Shown here: positions 13,335 to 23,911 of the stretch, in pieces
Layout of the letters: each line of letters opens with the position of its first letter
How positions within the stretch are numbered: the stretch's first letter is position 1
Origin: Tetragonia tetragonoides
Taxonomy: Eukaryota > Streptophyta > Magnoliopsida > Caryophyllales > Aizoaceae
Direction of reading: 5' to 3'
Assembly (NCBI GenBank): GCA_038025085.1
Contig: CM076139.1
Location: 22,027,307-22,091,306, forward strand
Length of the DNA: 64,000 bases
Program-made: the position numbers and the translations under genes
The notes under the pieces: generated by a model
Seen by the model: only the letters and a program-made list of their open reading frames with translations
The model's database searches: none
What the model was told of the DNA's origin: nothing

Positions 13335-13956
13335 TGTTGGAATATGGAGTCTAATATAAGAGAATAAGGATTGAGAAGCAAAGAAATGAAGAAAAGAAGC
13401 AAAGAACCGCAAAAGAAACAGTTGCATGGTCGGGCGCCCATTGAGCTTCAAATGTGCATGGTCGGGCAGCCAAGTTTTTGGCTACTGGAAGGTGTGCACG
13501 ACCGGGCACATTTGTGCTGTTTAGGGTGCACGGACGGGCGCCCCAGGGCCGAGTGCGGAAGTTGTTTCCTTCGGGATATTTGTTCTTTGCTTTATTTCCT
13601 TATCATCATGTAATATCTCTTAGCATATTTACCTATATTTAAGTGTATTCCTAAGGTAGTTTAGGAATGGTATAATTCTTATGGTAGGTAGGAGATATTG
13701 CTTGGGGAATAAGATCAGGGGTTTTCCTAACCCTAGTGGGAGTTGGGGTTAGGATGGAGTGCTCTATAAATAGACGGTTAGATGTTCATTGTAATCATCC
13801 TCCATCCTCTTGAGTTAATAAGAGAATTCCTAGTACGACCGTGGACGTAGGCTGTTCTTGCCGAACCACGTTAAATTGCTTGTGTCCTTGTTCTTCATTA
13901 TTTCCTTTGCCTTATTATTATTGTGTGAGTGACCAGATTCCGCATTTTCCCCAACA
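13335..13956 (+). repeat. 3' LTR of element K
   Basis: The LTR is the same length as the 5' copy. TATAAATA lies at 13765-13772, 230 bases before the ATG of the downstream peptide gene and in the same direction. This LTR could therefore supply a promoter for that gene. Confidence 0.9.
13765..13772 (+). promoter_or_regulatory. TATA box in the 3' LTR of K
   Basis: TATAAATA follows gtgctc. The equivalent box in the 5' LTR is at 11660-11667. As the nearest strong TATA word to the peptide gene in its present arrangement, it is a candidate replacement promoter. Confidence 0.5.
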
Positions 13957-14001
13957 CAAACTCTTACTGGCTCACTAAGTATAAATTTAGAACTACCAGA
14001 G

Positions 14002-14539
14002 ATGGAAAGCTCTGCACTAGTTAAACTTGTTTTCTTCGTTGTGCTTATTGCATTTGCATCTGGTTAGTTTATAATAATATCTCTTCGCTGATTATGTTAC
14101 GACGTGATACATTTTATTATTCTTCTTAAAAACTTATATAATACCGTCTTACGGTGGGACATAGTAATTTTGCGAAAAATAATGGTAGTTTGTGGGCAAT
14201 AAGTTACCCTTAGTTTTTATAAGAGTAAGCATGTGCCACAGTGGAAACGGTCTTATGCAAGACATATTAGCTTTTCTTTTCCTTGATTCTATACTTTTTT
14301 TTCTTTGTAATATCTATAAGGTATAGTAATGGTGGTTTGGGTTATTACTAATTCCTCATGCAGTTAATGAAGCCAAGATTGATGAACCAGCAACAATGAC
14401 TTCAAGGAAATTGTTGCAAGAATGCACTGGAGAAATTCCTTGTGCACCGGGCACCCAGTCGGCCAACTATATGTGCTGGACTCTTGGATGCGTCTCTTGT
14501 GATTGGGATCAAAGTCGTGATGGTTATTTCTGTGGATAA
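14002..14539 (+). CDS. Small secreted six-cysteine peptide, knottin-like
   Basis: Two exons, 14002-14062 and 14364-14539, are joined by a 301-bp GT-AG intron and give 78 residues. Residues 1-20 form a signal peptide with the core LVFFVVLIAFA. Residues 21-39 look like a short propeptide ending SRKLLQ. The mature part has six cysteines at 41, 47, 58, 63, 66 and 77, spaced C-x5-C-x10-C-x4-C-x2-C-x10-C, and ends CG. The absence of a CC pair and the close fourth and fifth cysteines recall pea albumin PA1b and cyclotides more than the CC-type knottins, but the loops differ. A secreted defence or signalling peptide is inferred. The frame is intact. Element K separates it from its original TATA box. 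TATAAAT at 13980-13986 is only about 16-22 bases upstream and may lie in the leader. Confidence 0.8.
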
Positions 14540-14712
14540 ATATCCCAGAGATTTACAAGTATACAAGCTTCATGATTGATGCATGAAAAACTACAATATC
14601 TATCACGCCTCTGTAATTTAATTTACTGCTGCGTTTTGTGACTGTTACTATAGTTGTTTCTTTTAACTTTTGAGTGGGAGGTGTTGTTATTTGCTGTATG
14701 TTTTGAGTGAAA

Positions 14713-14718
14713 AATAAA
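14713..14718 (+). terminator. Possible polyadenylation signal of the peptide gene
   Basis: AATAAA lies 174 bases after the stop codon, following T-rich and TTTTGAGTG sequence. The distance is ordinary for a plant 3' untranslated region. Confidence 0.4.
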
Positions 14719-15654
14719 GCAACCGTTTATTCTTGTGCAAGACCAAATTGTACTACTTTTAGCACTAACAACAAGGGATCACAACTCCACCCGCACCCGA
14801 TGCATATCTATCCACCCGACTCAAAAAAGATGGATATGGATAGATGCATATTGAGTTGGATACAGATAGCAGATAATCATTCATGTATCCATCGACGGAC
14901 ATCCAGATCCATATCCATTTATTCCTTTGAAGTCTAAAATAACTTTACAAATTTTAGTAGATTCATCTTGTTTTCGTTCCACTTTTAACTGACAAATGAA
15001 AATCTACTCTATCTTAATTACGTGGCAGTGATAGTATAGATGACAATAATTTAGTCATTCTAACCTCTTCTAATTAGAGAAAAACAAATAGTTTATTCAA
15101 GATATATTTTCTTACTTGATTATTCAATTTGATGACTTATATTCCGCTGTTTATTAATAAAAGGAAGCAAAAACGTTTGTACGTGTGCTTGTTATTGAAA
15201 AGTCAAGGAGACTTATTCAACAATAATTCTTTGATGAGACCACCAAGATGAGGCCACCTCTATGACCAAGTATGACGTCATGTTTATAGGTAGGGCCTCA
15301 TCTTGAGGCCGCCTTATAGGAATTTTTGTACTTATTCCATATTCAATGAACATCCAATTATCTGTTACATCCGACGATTATGGATTCTAATATGAAAATT
15401 AATTAAATGGATATGACTCCACCCAATTCATATCCGATCCATTGTCATCCCTACTAACAATATCCCTTAAACTAATAAATGTTGGGGCCAAATATCACAG
15501 ATGATAACTATATCTATATCTATATCTTGCCCTCCTCTCTTGTTTTTAAAAATACCAATCTGATAAAGAATAATGTATTACAATATTAGTATTTTTGTCA
15601 TCGGTGGCAACTTTTCGAACCTATACGCGTCAAAGTTAATAGTACCCTAGTTGT
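14719..15654. other. Intergenic DNA between peptide gene and LINE L1
   Basis: AT-rich and without a credible gene. It has repeated gatatggat-like words near 14789-14920 and 15400-15453 that may be the ends of an old MITE. AAGATGAGGCC at 15245-15255 recurs inverted at 15294-15304. Confidence 0.4.
15245..15304. repeat. Perfect 11-bp inverted repeat with 38-bp loop
   Basis: AAGATGAGGCC and GGCCTCATCTT face each other across 38 bases that include the palindrome tgacgtca. The role is unknown. Confidence 0.7.
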
Positions 15655-16836
15655 TTTAATTTTTTTGGGTATAAAAGAGCTACTTTCATTACCAATAACC
15701 AACCAAATTACATCATCTCATACAAAGGAGTAAAGGGAGACACATAGTATGGAGGCACCTTCTAGAAAGGGTACACCAATGACCAGCCAAAGGAAGATAG
15801 AATGCTTAGGAATTGTGACTTTTTCCAAGACTATATCTGCATATTTGAAACGTCTCTGGTCCCCAATAAGTGCTATATAACCTTATGGACAGTATATCCC
15901 CCTTACTTATCAACATGCCAGGCTTGTAAATTACACAGCCCACCATCTCTACATCTCAATTTCATAACTTTCTTCCAATACCAGCTACAGTCTGCTGGAA
16001 TCTTGTAATCATACAAGTCCTTCCCTTTTAAGGAAATGGCATGGACTCATCTCACTCACAAATTATCCTTCTTGTTTGCAGTTTCCCAAAGATGCTTTGC
16101 AACTACTGCTTTGTTCCATATCTTACAGTTTTTGATGTTTAACCCACCAAACTTCTTAGGTCTGCATATGGTATCTCAAGCAATAAGAGGTACCTTTGTC
16201 CTAGAGGTAGTCTGACCCCATAGGAAGTTCCTGCAACTGCTCTCAATACTCTTTACAATGGATTGAGGCAAGATGAAAATTGCAGCCCAATACACATGCA
16301 TTGTGTAAAGAACTGAGTTAACTAACTGAGCCCTTCCAGCAAGAGAGAGATATATCGAGGAGTCAGGTTTTGACCATCTAGTAGGAGAGATAGGCATCCC
16401 CAAGTATTTCATGGGAAATGTCCCTTCTGTAAAGCCAGTGAGAGTCACAATTTGCTGACTAACTTGTTCTTTTACTCCACCAACGAACACCTTGGACTTA
16501 CTAAAGAATGGCACTAAGACCTATAGCTGTTGAGAAGTGGTTAAAACCCTTCAAAATCTCCTGGACAGAATGTATATCACCATGTCAAACATCATTAAAT
16601 CACCCGCAAAGGTAAGACTCACCAATTGAAGGCTCCTACACTGAGGATGGAAGTTGAAGCCTTGATAATTACTCACCACCTTCAAAGTTCTTGTGAGATA
16701 CTCCATGACTAAGATAAAAAGAAAAGGTGAAATGGGGTCACCTTGCCTCAAACCCTTGGCACCCTTTAACTTTCCATGCAGCCTACCATTAATGTTTAAG
16801 GTAAAGCTAGTTGTTGTCAGACAATTCATGACCCAA
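15655..16836 (-). pseudogene. LINE ORF2, C-terminal half of reverse transcriptase and tail
   Basis: The segment GLRQGDPISPFLFILVMEYL is the standard LINE RT block. Further on the catalytic YxDD-type box reads LTFAGDLMMF. In other plant LINEs this is FADD, so the first aspartate of the pair is glycine and the enzyme could not be active. Stops and shifts follow, then MKYLGMPISP and LAGRAQLVNSVLY, conserved in the LINE region between RT and the zinc-binding domain. The end at 15655-15700 has the usual A-rich LINE terminus on the minus strand. Confidence 0.85.
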
Positions 16837-18640
16837 TGTAAGAACCCTCGTCTTTTGGCGCCTAATTGAAATAATATGTTATAGGTTCTTAAATAAAAGA
16901 GATTGATATTGATTATGATTATGGGATTATTGAACAAATGAAGTCGCCACCAATTTTTAAGGAAACAATTGAAAACCTTCAATGTGCACCCAATTCCTAT
17001 TGGGAATTATGACTCATATAACCCAAAGGCTAAAGATTGAGTTCGAGGGCGTGGGTACCCGAAAAGACAAAATAAATCTCATCTAAATCGCCCGTATTAA
17101 CGGCCTCTACTAATCCTATCCATGTTGATTCTTAATTCACATAACAAGGTTCCAAACAATCCGGTCGTCCAAGATCCTAAATTTACTAGGTGGGTTGAAC
17201 AAACCAAATTATTAAAGTTATCGCTTTGCACATGATTACCCAATTGCATGATTTGATTAATAGAACACAACCAAAATAATAGAAATATGTTCCCCAACCT
17301 TACCGTGCCAGCTTAACACGCCAATTGCCAATTTGCATGAATAAACGAGTTAGTAACTTCAATGGAAGTAAATTCAAAGCTATAATATCTAATTACATGT
17401 TAGTATGCTAATTTAATTGATTAATCATGCAAGACATGCAAAAATATGATATTTACATTAGACATTATAAAATATAAGAAAACGAGAAATTAAACTAAAA
17501 AGTATGAAAATCATGTAAGGATAATAATTAAAAAAACTTATGCATGATAATGATGAAAACAATAATTAAAAATAATCTACATATGGTGAACTAAATAAAA
17601 CAATTAATCCATGCAAAGAACATTAAACATGATCATAATATAAATAAAACATGATTTGAAAATAGATTAAAGACTTGAAAAGATGAGCCCTCAGGCTGAA
17701 CCTTGATTGTACTAGTATTGAATGTCAATTGCTCTTGATATTCGACTTGATCTTGGGATGAGACTTGTTCTTGATTAGGGTTTGAAGATGAGTTTGATAA
17801 TTAATATGATTAGGGTTGAATGGAAGAGAGGAGAGAGAGAGATATTAGGGTTTCCTTGAGTTGAATCCCGTAATAATGAGTTCTTCCTCCAAAAAAACAG
17901 AGTTTCGAGTGGTATTTATAGGGAATGGGCCTGAGAAAATAATAAATTTGGGTTCCCGGGCCAAAAATGGTGCCCAGCGGCCTCGACAATGCCGCATGAG
18001 CTCCAGCGGTACACCGCTGGGGCCGGCGGCCCGTTTCACAGTCTCCGCTCCCACGAAAACGCCGCTGGAGAGCTTGTTTGAGTTCCGATTGGCCTGATTC
18101 ATCGTGCATTGGATTCCTTGTTCAAAGGGCTTCTTTTGACATATTGTGGGTTTATATAGAACAAGTATCCTATGATTAATGGCCCAAACACTAGAGAGGT
18201 GTCTGTTTAAGCGCATTAATCAATCATCGGATCATATCTCCTTCGTGTCTAATGGGATTTTGGCACTTAATACATCATTGGAAAGGTAATTCAAAGGGGG
18301 ATACACTCCTTGTTGGATAATACTCCAAGTCATCCTTTCATGGCGAAAATTCAGTCTTGAACCGTAATATGCGAGTATGAGAACATTGTTTTTAGCCCGT
18401 GGCTTCATTAAATCATAACTTTTGACACCAATATCCGTTTGGGACAAATGAGATGGCGTTGGAAAGCTTATGGAAAGGGCTAGTTGATGGTATAGAAATG
18501 TCAAGGGTCCGTAATAAATATTGATAATGGGACACAAATAAGCACCAGTATTTTGATTATTGACATTCAATTCATTATGTTCATTATTGGTTATCATCAT
18601 TGGGCATTGAAAAGGGGGAGGACACTATAGGGTGTCTATA
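16837..18640 (-). repeat. 3' LTR of element A (full length, 1804 bp)
   Basis: It starts at 18640 on the minus strand (TATAGACACCC, with one change from TGTAGACACCC) and ends TTCTTACA at 16837. TATAAATA on the minus strand at 17913-17920 is the likely promoter. About 50-100 bases upstream is GC-rich sequence with the inverted word CCAGCGGT-AC-ACCGCTGG at about 18003-18020. A short frame overlapping this region is composition-driven. Confidence 0.85.
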
Positions 18641-18656
18641 AAATCCCCCACTTTGG
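18641..18656 (-). other. Polypurine tract of element A
   Basis: On the minus strand CCAAAGTGGGGGATTT directly precedes the 3' LTR. The same AAAGTGGGGG word precedes the 3' LTRs of elements B and C. Confidence 0.85.
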
Positions 18657-18719
18657 CCGAGCTCCAGTAGAGCTAAGGGCAAAGTATGCACATTTTGAAA
18701 ACATGCAATGCAAGCACAT

Positions 18720-19090
18720 ATTGGAACCGTCGATGAAGACGTCGATGTTGATGTTTATGGCCGTCAGGATTGCCAAGTTGAGTTGAATTGAAGACGATTG
18801 TTAGAATCGCCAGATTGGCATTGAAATTGAAACGGAAGTCGCGGTCGCCGGATTGACTTGAAATTGAATATGGCAGATAGGATCGCCAGATTGACTTGGA
18901 ATTCAATACGGCAGTCAGGATCGCCAGATTGGCTTGGAATGGAATACGGTAGTCAGGATCGCCAAATTAATTTGAATGATTGACTCGAATATTGAAGATG
19001 GTTGTCGGGGTTGCCCAATTGATTTGAATGATTGACTTGAATATTGAAGATGGTTGTCGGGGCCGGGTCGCCAAATTGACTTGGGGGGTT
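18720..19090. repeat. Minisatellite in element A
   Basis: Diverged units of roughly 50-60 bases share gtcaggatcgccagattg and attgaagatggttgtcgggg. The open frames that cross this array are by-products of the repetition. Confidence 0.75.
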
Positions 19091-20844
19091 GACTTGAGTT
19101 AAGTATTCCCTGTAAATGCAAATGTAAAGACACACACAAATATGGCAATGCAAACACACATTCGAGCAATAGATACACATAGGAGATTTACTTGAACTTG
19201 AAATGGGAATCAAAGGCCCAAACATAGAAACCAGTTTGAGAACAAGATTTTGAAAATCGATTTTAGAAAAGACTTAGGGGTCCAAAGTAAAAACAATTTC
19301 CTTGATTGAATTGAATAGGAGGTCTCGATGGAGCCTTCACCTTGGATGGGTGACACTTCTTGAATGATCTACCATATCAGGATTTGGAGGAACACTTGCT
19401 GGATTGATGTCGAACCTTGAGCGCGGAGTTTGATTATTCGAGTATTGAAAGACTTTCTGTGAGCTAGAGAGTATAGACATGATGGGTGATTGAAGGAAAG
19501 GTATGGAGCGATAAAGATAAATAATTTGAATTGTGGACTAGAATTGGAAGGGTTGATAAGGGAAGCACATTTATCGTGGAGGTGATGGATAGAAAGACAT
19601 GAGTTCAATAAACGAGTCCAAGTTCGAGGCTCTAACGAATGATCCACGGAACACTTGAGGTGATTCTTAGAAAACCAAGTTGTTTTTGGAGATTATATAA
19701 AGGGGATTCTTGATGATTGAATTTAGAATATGACCGAGCTTCGAGAGAAGCTTCCTACGTATCCTTGCGGAATCAGGCCAGACGTAGTTCATGGATTTTT
19801 CATTTTTTATTATGCCCTTAGTTTTTGCCTAAATCATTGTCTTGGATGACCGATCCAGCGGGCTTGCCCTAACTTTTGCCTAGGCCATTTAATGAATGGG
19901 CCTAGCGGGCCTTTTACTTGAATTTAATGCCCTAACTTTTGCCTAGGCAGCCCTTGCGGGTTTTCAACCTAGCGGGCTGCACATGTTGTGAGTGTCAAAT
20001 CTCTAAGAGGACTTTTGGGTTGTAATGCAAGGCTTGGGTTTGGGTTACCAAAGGAAGGGTTATTAAGGCTCAAAGTCCCATCAAAGCCCCCAGTGTGAAT
20101 ATTGGTCACCTTATGTTTCGAGAAGTGGATTGAACTTGAATTTCATTTTTTCCTTTTGACTTTGAATTTTTGCTTTTGCTTTTGCACTTTGAACACTTTT
20201 TCTTCTTTTTTATTTTTTCTCTCAAATCTTTTTTCTCAAATCTTCTGAACTCTTGGAATTCTACATCTCTCATGGATGGTGACATAACGGATTTGCACAG
20301 TATCAAACCCACCAGGTTAAGGATTATATGGGTACGAAATGAATGGCTATGTGTTTCAGGCCCAACTTTGTTGCAAGCGGATTTTCAATGTGGATTGAGA
20401 ATGATTGATAAAGTGTGACAAATGAATGCCTCTTGTCCTAAACTTGACTTATGGACACATGTTTTATTCTTATTTTTGTCATTTGACTTGAATTGATCAT
20501 CTTTTCCCTTAGCGTTAATGAATTATTGCAACTTGGATTCATCATTGAATTTGAGTGTTCCATGGATAGAAGACATAACACAATTGAGAAAAGTAGTTGA
20601 CTTTATTGAATCGAAAGGAAGAAACACATGGCTAAGACTTGATAATGCCTAAGTAGACTTCGACTCGAATTGGAAAAGAAAGAACTGGAGGGACTCTCCG
20701 ACTCATGCTAATCTTATTGAACTCGAAAATAAAACAAAATCCTAAGAGAATACTATTCTTGAAGGCGCTTGACATCTTGATGCTTCTCCTGACGTTCTTG
20801 GCTTGAACTTCAAAAGTGGGCCTCTAGAGTGGAGACCTCTAGGT
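19091..20844 (-). other. Region of A between gag and minisatellite, pol missing
   Basis: In a full Tat element protease, RT and integrase would occupy this side of gag. None of their motifs is visible. What remains is AT-rich sequence and a 37-base conserved stem-loop word at 19754-19790. Confidence 0.6.
19754..19790 (-). other. Conserved 37-bp word shared with element B
   Basis: On the plus strand it reads cctacgtatcc to ccagacgtagttc. Apart from compensating single-base shifts it matches 40644-40680 in B. The outer CTACGT/ACGTAG arms can pair. In B it lies directly downstream of the integrase end. Confidence 0.75.
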
Positions 20845-22009
20845 TTAGTGGTTATGGCCTAATGGATTACTGTTGTTATTGGGTTTCTTCATATCTGGGG
20901 TTGGGATGGTCCCATTATCTATGAGATCCCGGATCTTATTCTTTAGAAACCAATATTCATTGGTGTTATGACCTCGGCCTCTATGGAACTTGCAAAAAGC
21001 TTCGGAATCCCATAATTTGCTTTGAGTGTGTGGAGATGGGTCTGTAGTTGGACTTGTAGGGTGAACATGCCCATTTTGGTGGAGTTTCTCAAATTCTTTG
21101 CTTAACCTCATGCCCAATGGGGTGAAGACCCTTCGGGGTTTGTTGGTATTATCTTCATTTAGAGAGCTAACTTCGGGGCCTTTGAAACTATTACCCTTTT
21201 TTTCTTTGAAGTAGTTGGAGTAGTGGCTCTTAGTCTTTGTGGATTGAAGATGTTCCTCAATTTGGATCCCCACCTTGTAAATTCTATCAAAGGTCTGAAT
21301 GAGTTGGAATATTAGGAGTTCTTGATATTTTGGTTGAAGGTTGCGGACCACAATCCTTACTTGGTCCTCTTCGGAGGGGCGATTGATGAGTTGGGCCACC
21401 TTCTCCCTCCATCGAGTCAAGAAAGGAATAAAATCTTCTATTTCACCTTGTTTATTTGGTCACTTCCAACTCCCTTAGAGTCATGGGGAGTTCATTATTG
21501 TAGGAGTATTGCATCGCAAATTCTTCTTTGATAGAAGTCCAAGATTTGGGCTTGAGTGGGCCTAAGGTTTTGAACCATTTAGAAGTTGGACCCTCGAGTG
21601 TCATTGGAATGATCATTGGAAAGAGAGTTAAATTGATCCCTTTGATTGCCATACATGTGGTAAAACTCCTGAAGTGACCATGTGGGTCTTCCACTCCCTT
21701 GAATTTGGGGGCATCAACTAATGTGAAATTTTTGGGCAGTTTGGAGTGGAGGTCGGCCTCGTGCTCCTCTTATTCATCCATATAGTAGGTGCTATATGTA
21801 GAATTTTTGCGCATGATTTGCTCGAGTTTTTCAAGCCTTTTATCGAGCTTAGGGGGAAGAGGGATGTCATCCTTTTCTTCATCATCAATGTGAGGTTTAG
21901 ATTTAACATCCTTTCTAAGTTTCTTGATTTTGATGTCTTGGGCTTGGAGACGAGTGTCCATAAGTTTCAATTGCTCGAGAATGGCTTTGAGATCATCATC
22001 TCCTGGCAT
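20845..22009 (-). pseudogene. gag: Tat/Ogre-like Gag of element A, broken in three
   Basis: The N-terminus at 22009 (MPGDDDLKAILEQLKLMD) is coiled-coil-like and acidic; a stop follows at 21770. The middle piece (21694-21452) has EDPHGHFRSFTTCMAIKG and the retrotransposon-gag core KSWTSIKEEFAMQY. The last piece (21420-20845) has the core end (TRWREKVAQLINRPSEEDQ) and a Tat-type knuckle CKFHRGRGHNTNEY. The final cysteine of that knuckle is replaced by tyrosine. At least one stop and one frameshift separate the pieces. It resembles the Gag of element B in the same order of motifs. Confidence 0.85.
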
Positions 22010-23482
22010 GGTAGAAGATGGGGTTGAACTTGGAGTACAATGTTCAGGTGGACTTGAAGGTGGTGATGGAAATAGTTTCCTAACGAGTCTACCGTTGCTA
22101 CTCTAGCGCTCCTAAGTTGGGGTTGACTTTCCTATTTTGGATCAAGGGATGAATCAGAAAAAGGAAAAGGAAAAGGAAATTGAAAAGAAAAAGAAAAAGA
22201 TTTATCCACAATTCTAGTCCCTTGATTTTTGTTTTATTTGCGGATTATGGAAAAAGTGGATTGGAAGAAATAAGGAAGGAGATTTTTGAAAAAACAAGAA
22301 AAGGTGAAACATTTTTGAAAACGGGGAAGAAATTTCGATAAAGGAAAAAAAAGAATTTGATAAAGAGGTTTCAGAAATATAAAAGGTCTCCTTCCTAAAT
22401 GAGGACCCCTATGTTATGAGAGTTTTGAAATAAGGAGTAGAACATGTTAAGGAAAGTTCCAACTAGCATATAGCACATAGATCACGTCCAACCAAACAAG
22501 AAAGGTGGGAAATTGGATCTAGAATAATCCCTCAACATTGTAACTTCTCAAAGAGATTTAACTCGAAAATCCTCTAAGGTAAGTAACGTGCTTTAATTAT
22601 TGATCCTCCATTTTTGACTTGATTAGGAAAAGAAAGACTGTTGACTCAAAAAGGAAAGAAAAATATATATACTCTTGACTTGATTATGGAAACGAGACTC
22701 TTTTATGAATAAGACTTGGGTAAGGGGATAGACACTTGGCTTGTTATGGAAAAATGAATTTTACTCTTGACTTAAATAAGACTTGATGGAATATATGGAA
22801 AAGACTCGAAAAAAAGGAAAATATTACTTTTGACTAACTATGGAAAGTGAGACTCAATTTTTTTTATTGGAAGGATCTTTAATCGAAACACCTTACTTGC
22901 TAGGATTCTATTTTCTTGGAAAACAAATCTCCCTAAAATGGTTGGTAGCATCATAGGAAATATTCATGGATCCTACTTCCTAAAAAGAAAAGATCCTAGA
23001 CTCGTGCTCAAAAAGATATCTACACAGCAAGGAATACAAAATAACGCAAAAAGATTGTGCTTACACAAATTGGCAAACAATCTTGCAAGAATGGACATGT
23101 GAATGAATGCAACATTGGGTGAATCTATGGATTTGGTACGGGAACCCACGACCGGATGCGTTTCGTCATCTATAGGATGCATAGTAAAACTAGACGTAAA
23201 GTTTCACACATCTCGAATGGAAACATGTAAATGTCATGGGGTGGAACACGACTATGTGCAAGGCAATTCGAACCTAGTGGGTCACTAACCAAGTAATAGA
23301 CAATGCTCCAAAGGGTAGATCCTATTATGGTGTGGTGATGTCTTTCGACATCTTGCGAAGATAACGCATGCAAATGGATGATATTAATGCAAAGCAATAA
23401 TAAGCACATAATGGTCTTTAAACCAAGAAATATGAATTAACAATCAACATGGACAAGCTTTCGAATTACACTCTCTTATGAT
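22010..23482 (-). other. Untranslated leader of element A
   Basis: Purine-rich and AT-rich DNA between primer site and gag. No conserved frame is seen. Confidence 0.6.
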
Positions 23483-23501
23483 ATCCCCAGTGACGTCGCC
23501 A
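23483..23501 (-). other. Primer-binding site of A (tRNA-Arg type)
   Basis: On the minus strand TGGCGACGTCACTGGGGAT begins one base after the 5' LTR. As I recall plant tRNA-Arg(ACG), its 3' end would pair with TGGCGACTCCACTGGGGAT, leaving two mismatches. A tRNA-Arg primer is characteristic of Ogre/Tat elements. Confidence 0.75.
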
Positions 23502-23502
23502 C

Positions 23503-23911
23503 TGTAAGAACCCTCGCCTTTCGGCGTCTAATTGAAATAATATGTTATAGGTTCTTAAATAAAAGAGATTGATATTGAATATGATTATGGGATTATTGAA
23601 AAAATAAAGTCGCCACCAATTTTTCAGGAAACAATTGGAACCCATCAATGTGCACCCAATTCCTATTAGGAATTATGACTCATATAACCCAAAGGCCAAA
23701 GATTGAGTTCGGGGGTGTGGGTACGAAAAGAGAAAAAGGATCTCATCTGAATCGCCCGTATTAACGGCCTCTACTAATCCTATCCATGTTGATTCTTAAT
23801 TCACACAAACAATCACCAGTATTTCGAGCATTGACAATCAATTTATTATGTTCATTACTAGTTATCATCATTGCGCATTGAAAAGGAGGGGGGCACATTA
23901 GGGTGTCTACA
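23503..23911 (-). repeat. 5' LTR of element A, internally deleted (409 bp)
   Basis: Both ends match the 3' LTR, but about 1.4 kb is missing between ttcttaattcacaca and the segment starting caccagtattt near 23815. The lost part contains the TATA box and GC-rich block, so this copy should have no promoter. Confidence 0.9.

Larger units (their letters stand above)
11230..13956 (+). mobile_element. Non-autonomous copia-type retrotransposon K, gag only
   Basis: Two 622-base LTRs (TGTTGG to CCAACA) flank about 1.5 kb that holds a methionine-tRNA primer site, a gag reading frame with a zinc knuckle and the start of a protease, and a polypurine tract. Integrase, reverse transcriptase and RNase H are missing. 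It fits the published idea of terminal-repeat retrotransposons with a GAG domain (TR-GAG), which are mobilised by other elements. The flanking words cgaact and caaact could be a diverged duplication. Confidence 0.85.
16837..23911 (-). mobile_element. Non-autonomous Tat/Ogre-like LTR retrotransposon A
   Basis: It is bounded by TGTAGACACCC on the minus strand at 23911 and TTCTTACA at 16837. The perfect target duplication cccaa lies at 16832-16836 and 23912-23916. The primer site resembles a tRNA-Arg primer and the polypurine tract is AAAGTGGGGG. Only gag is present; protease, RT and integrase are missing. The element reads right to left inside LINE L1. Its two LTRs differ by a 1.4-kb internal deletion. 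Confidence 0.9.

Noticed and set aside
11224..13962. Target duplication of element K
   Set aside because: cgaact and caaact fit only as six bases with one mismatch, whereas five are expected. I did not use it to set boundaries.
14789..15453. MITE with gatatggat-type words at both ends
   Set aside because: Terminal inverted repeats and target duplication could not be fixed, so it is only mentioned in the intergenic entry.
18673..19225. Several overlapping short frames on the minus strand
   Set aside because: They cross the minisatellite of element A and repeat its unit.
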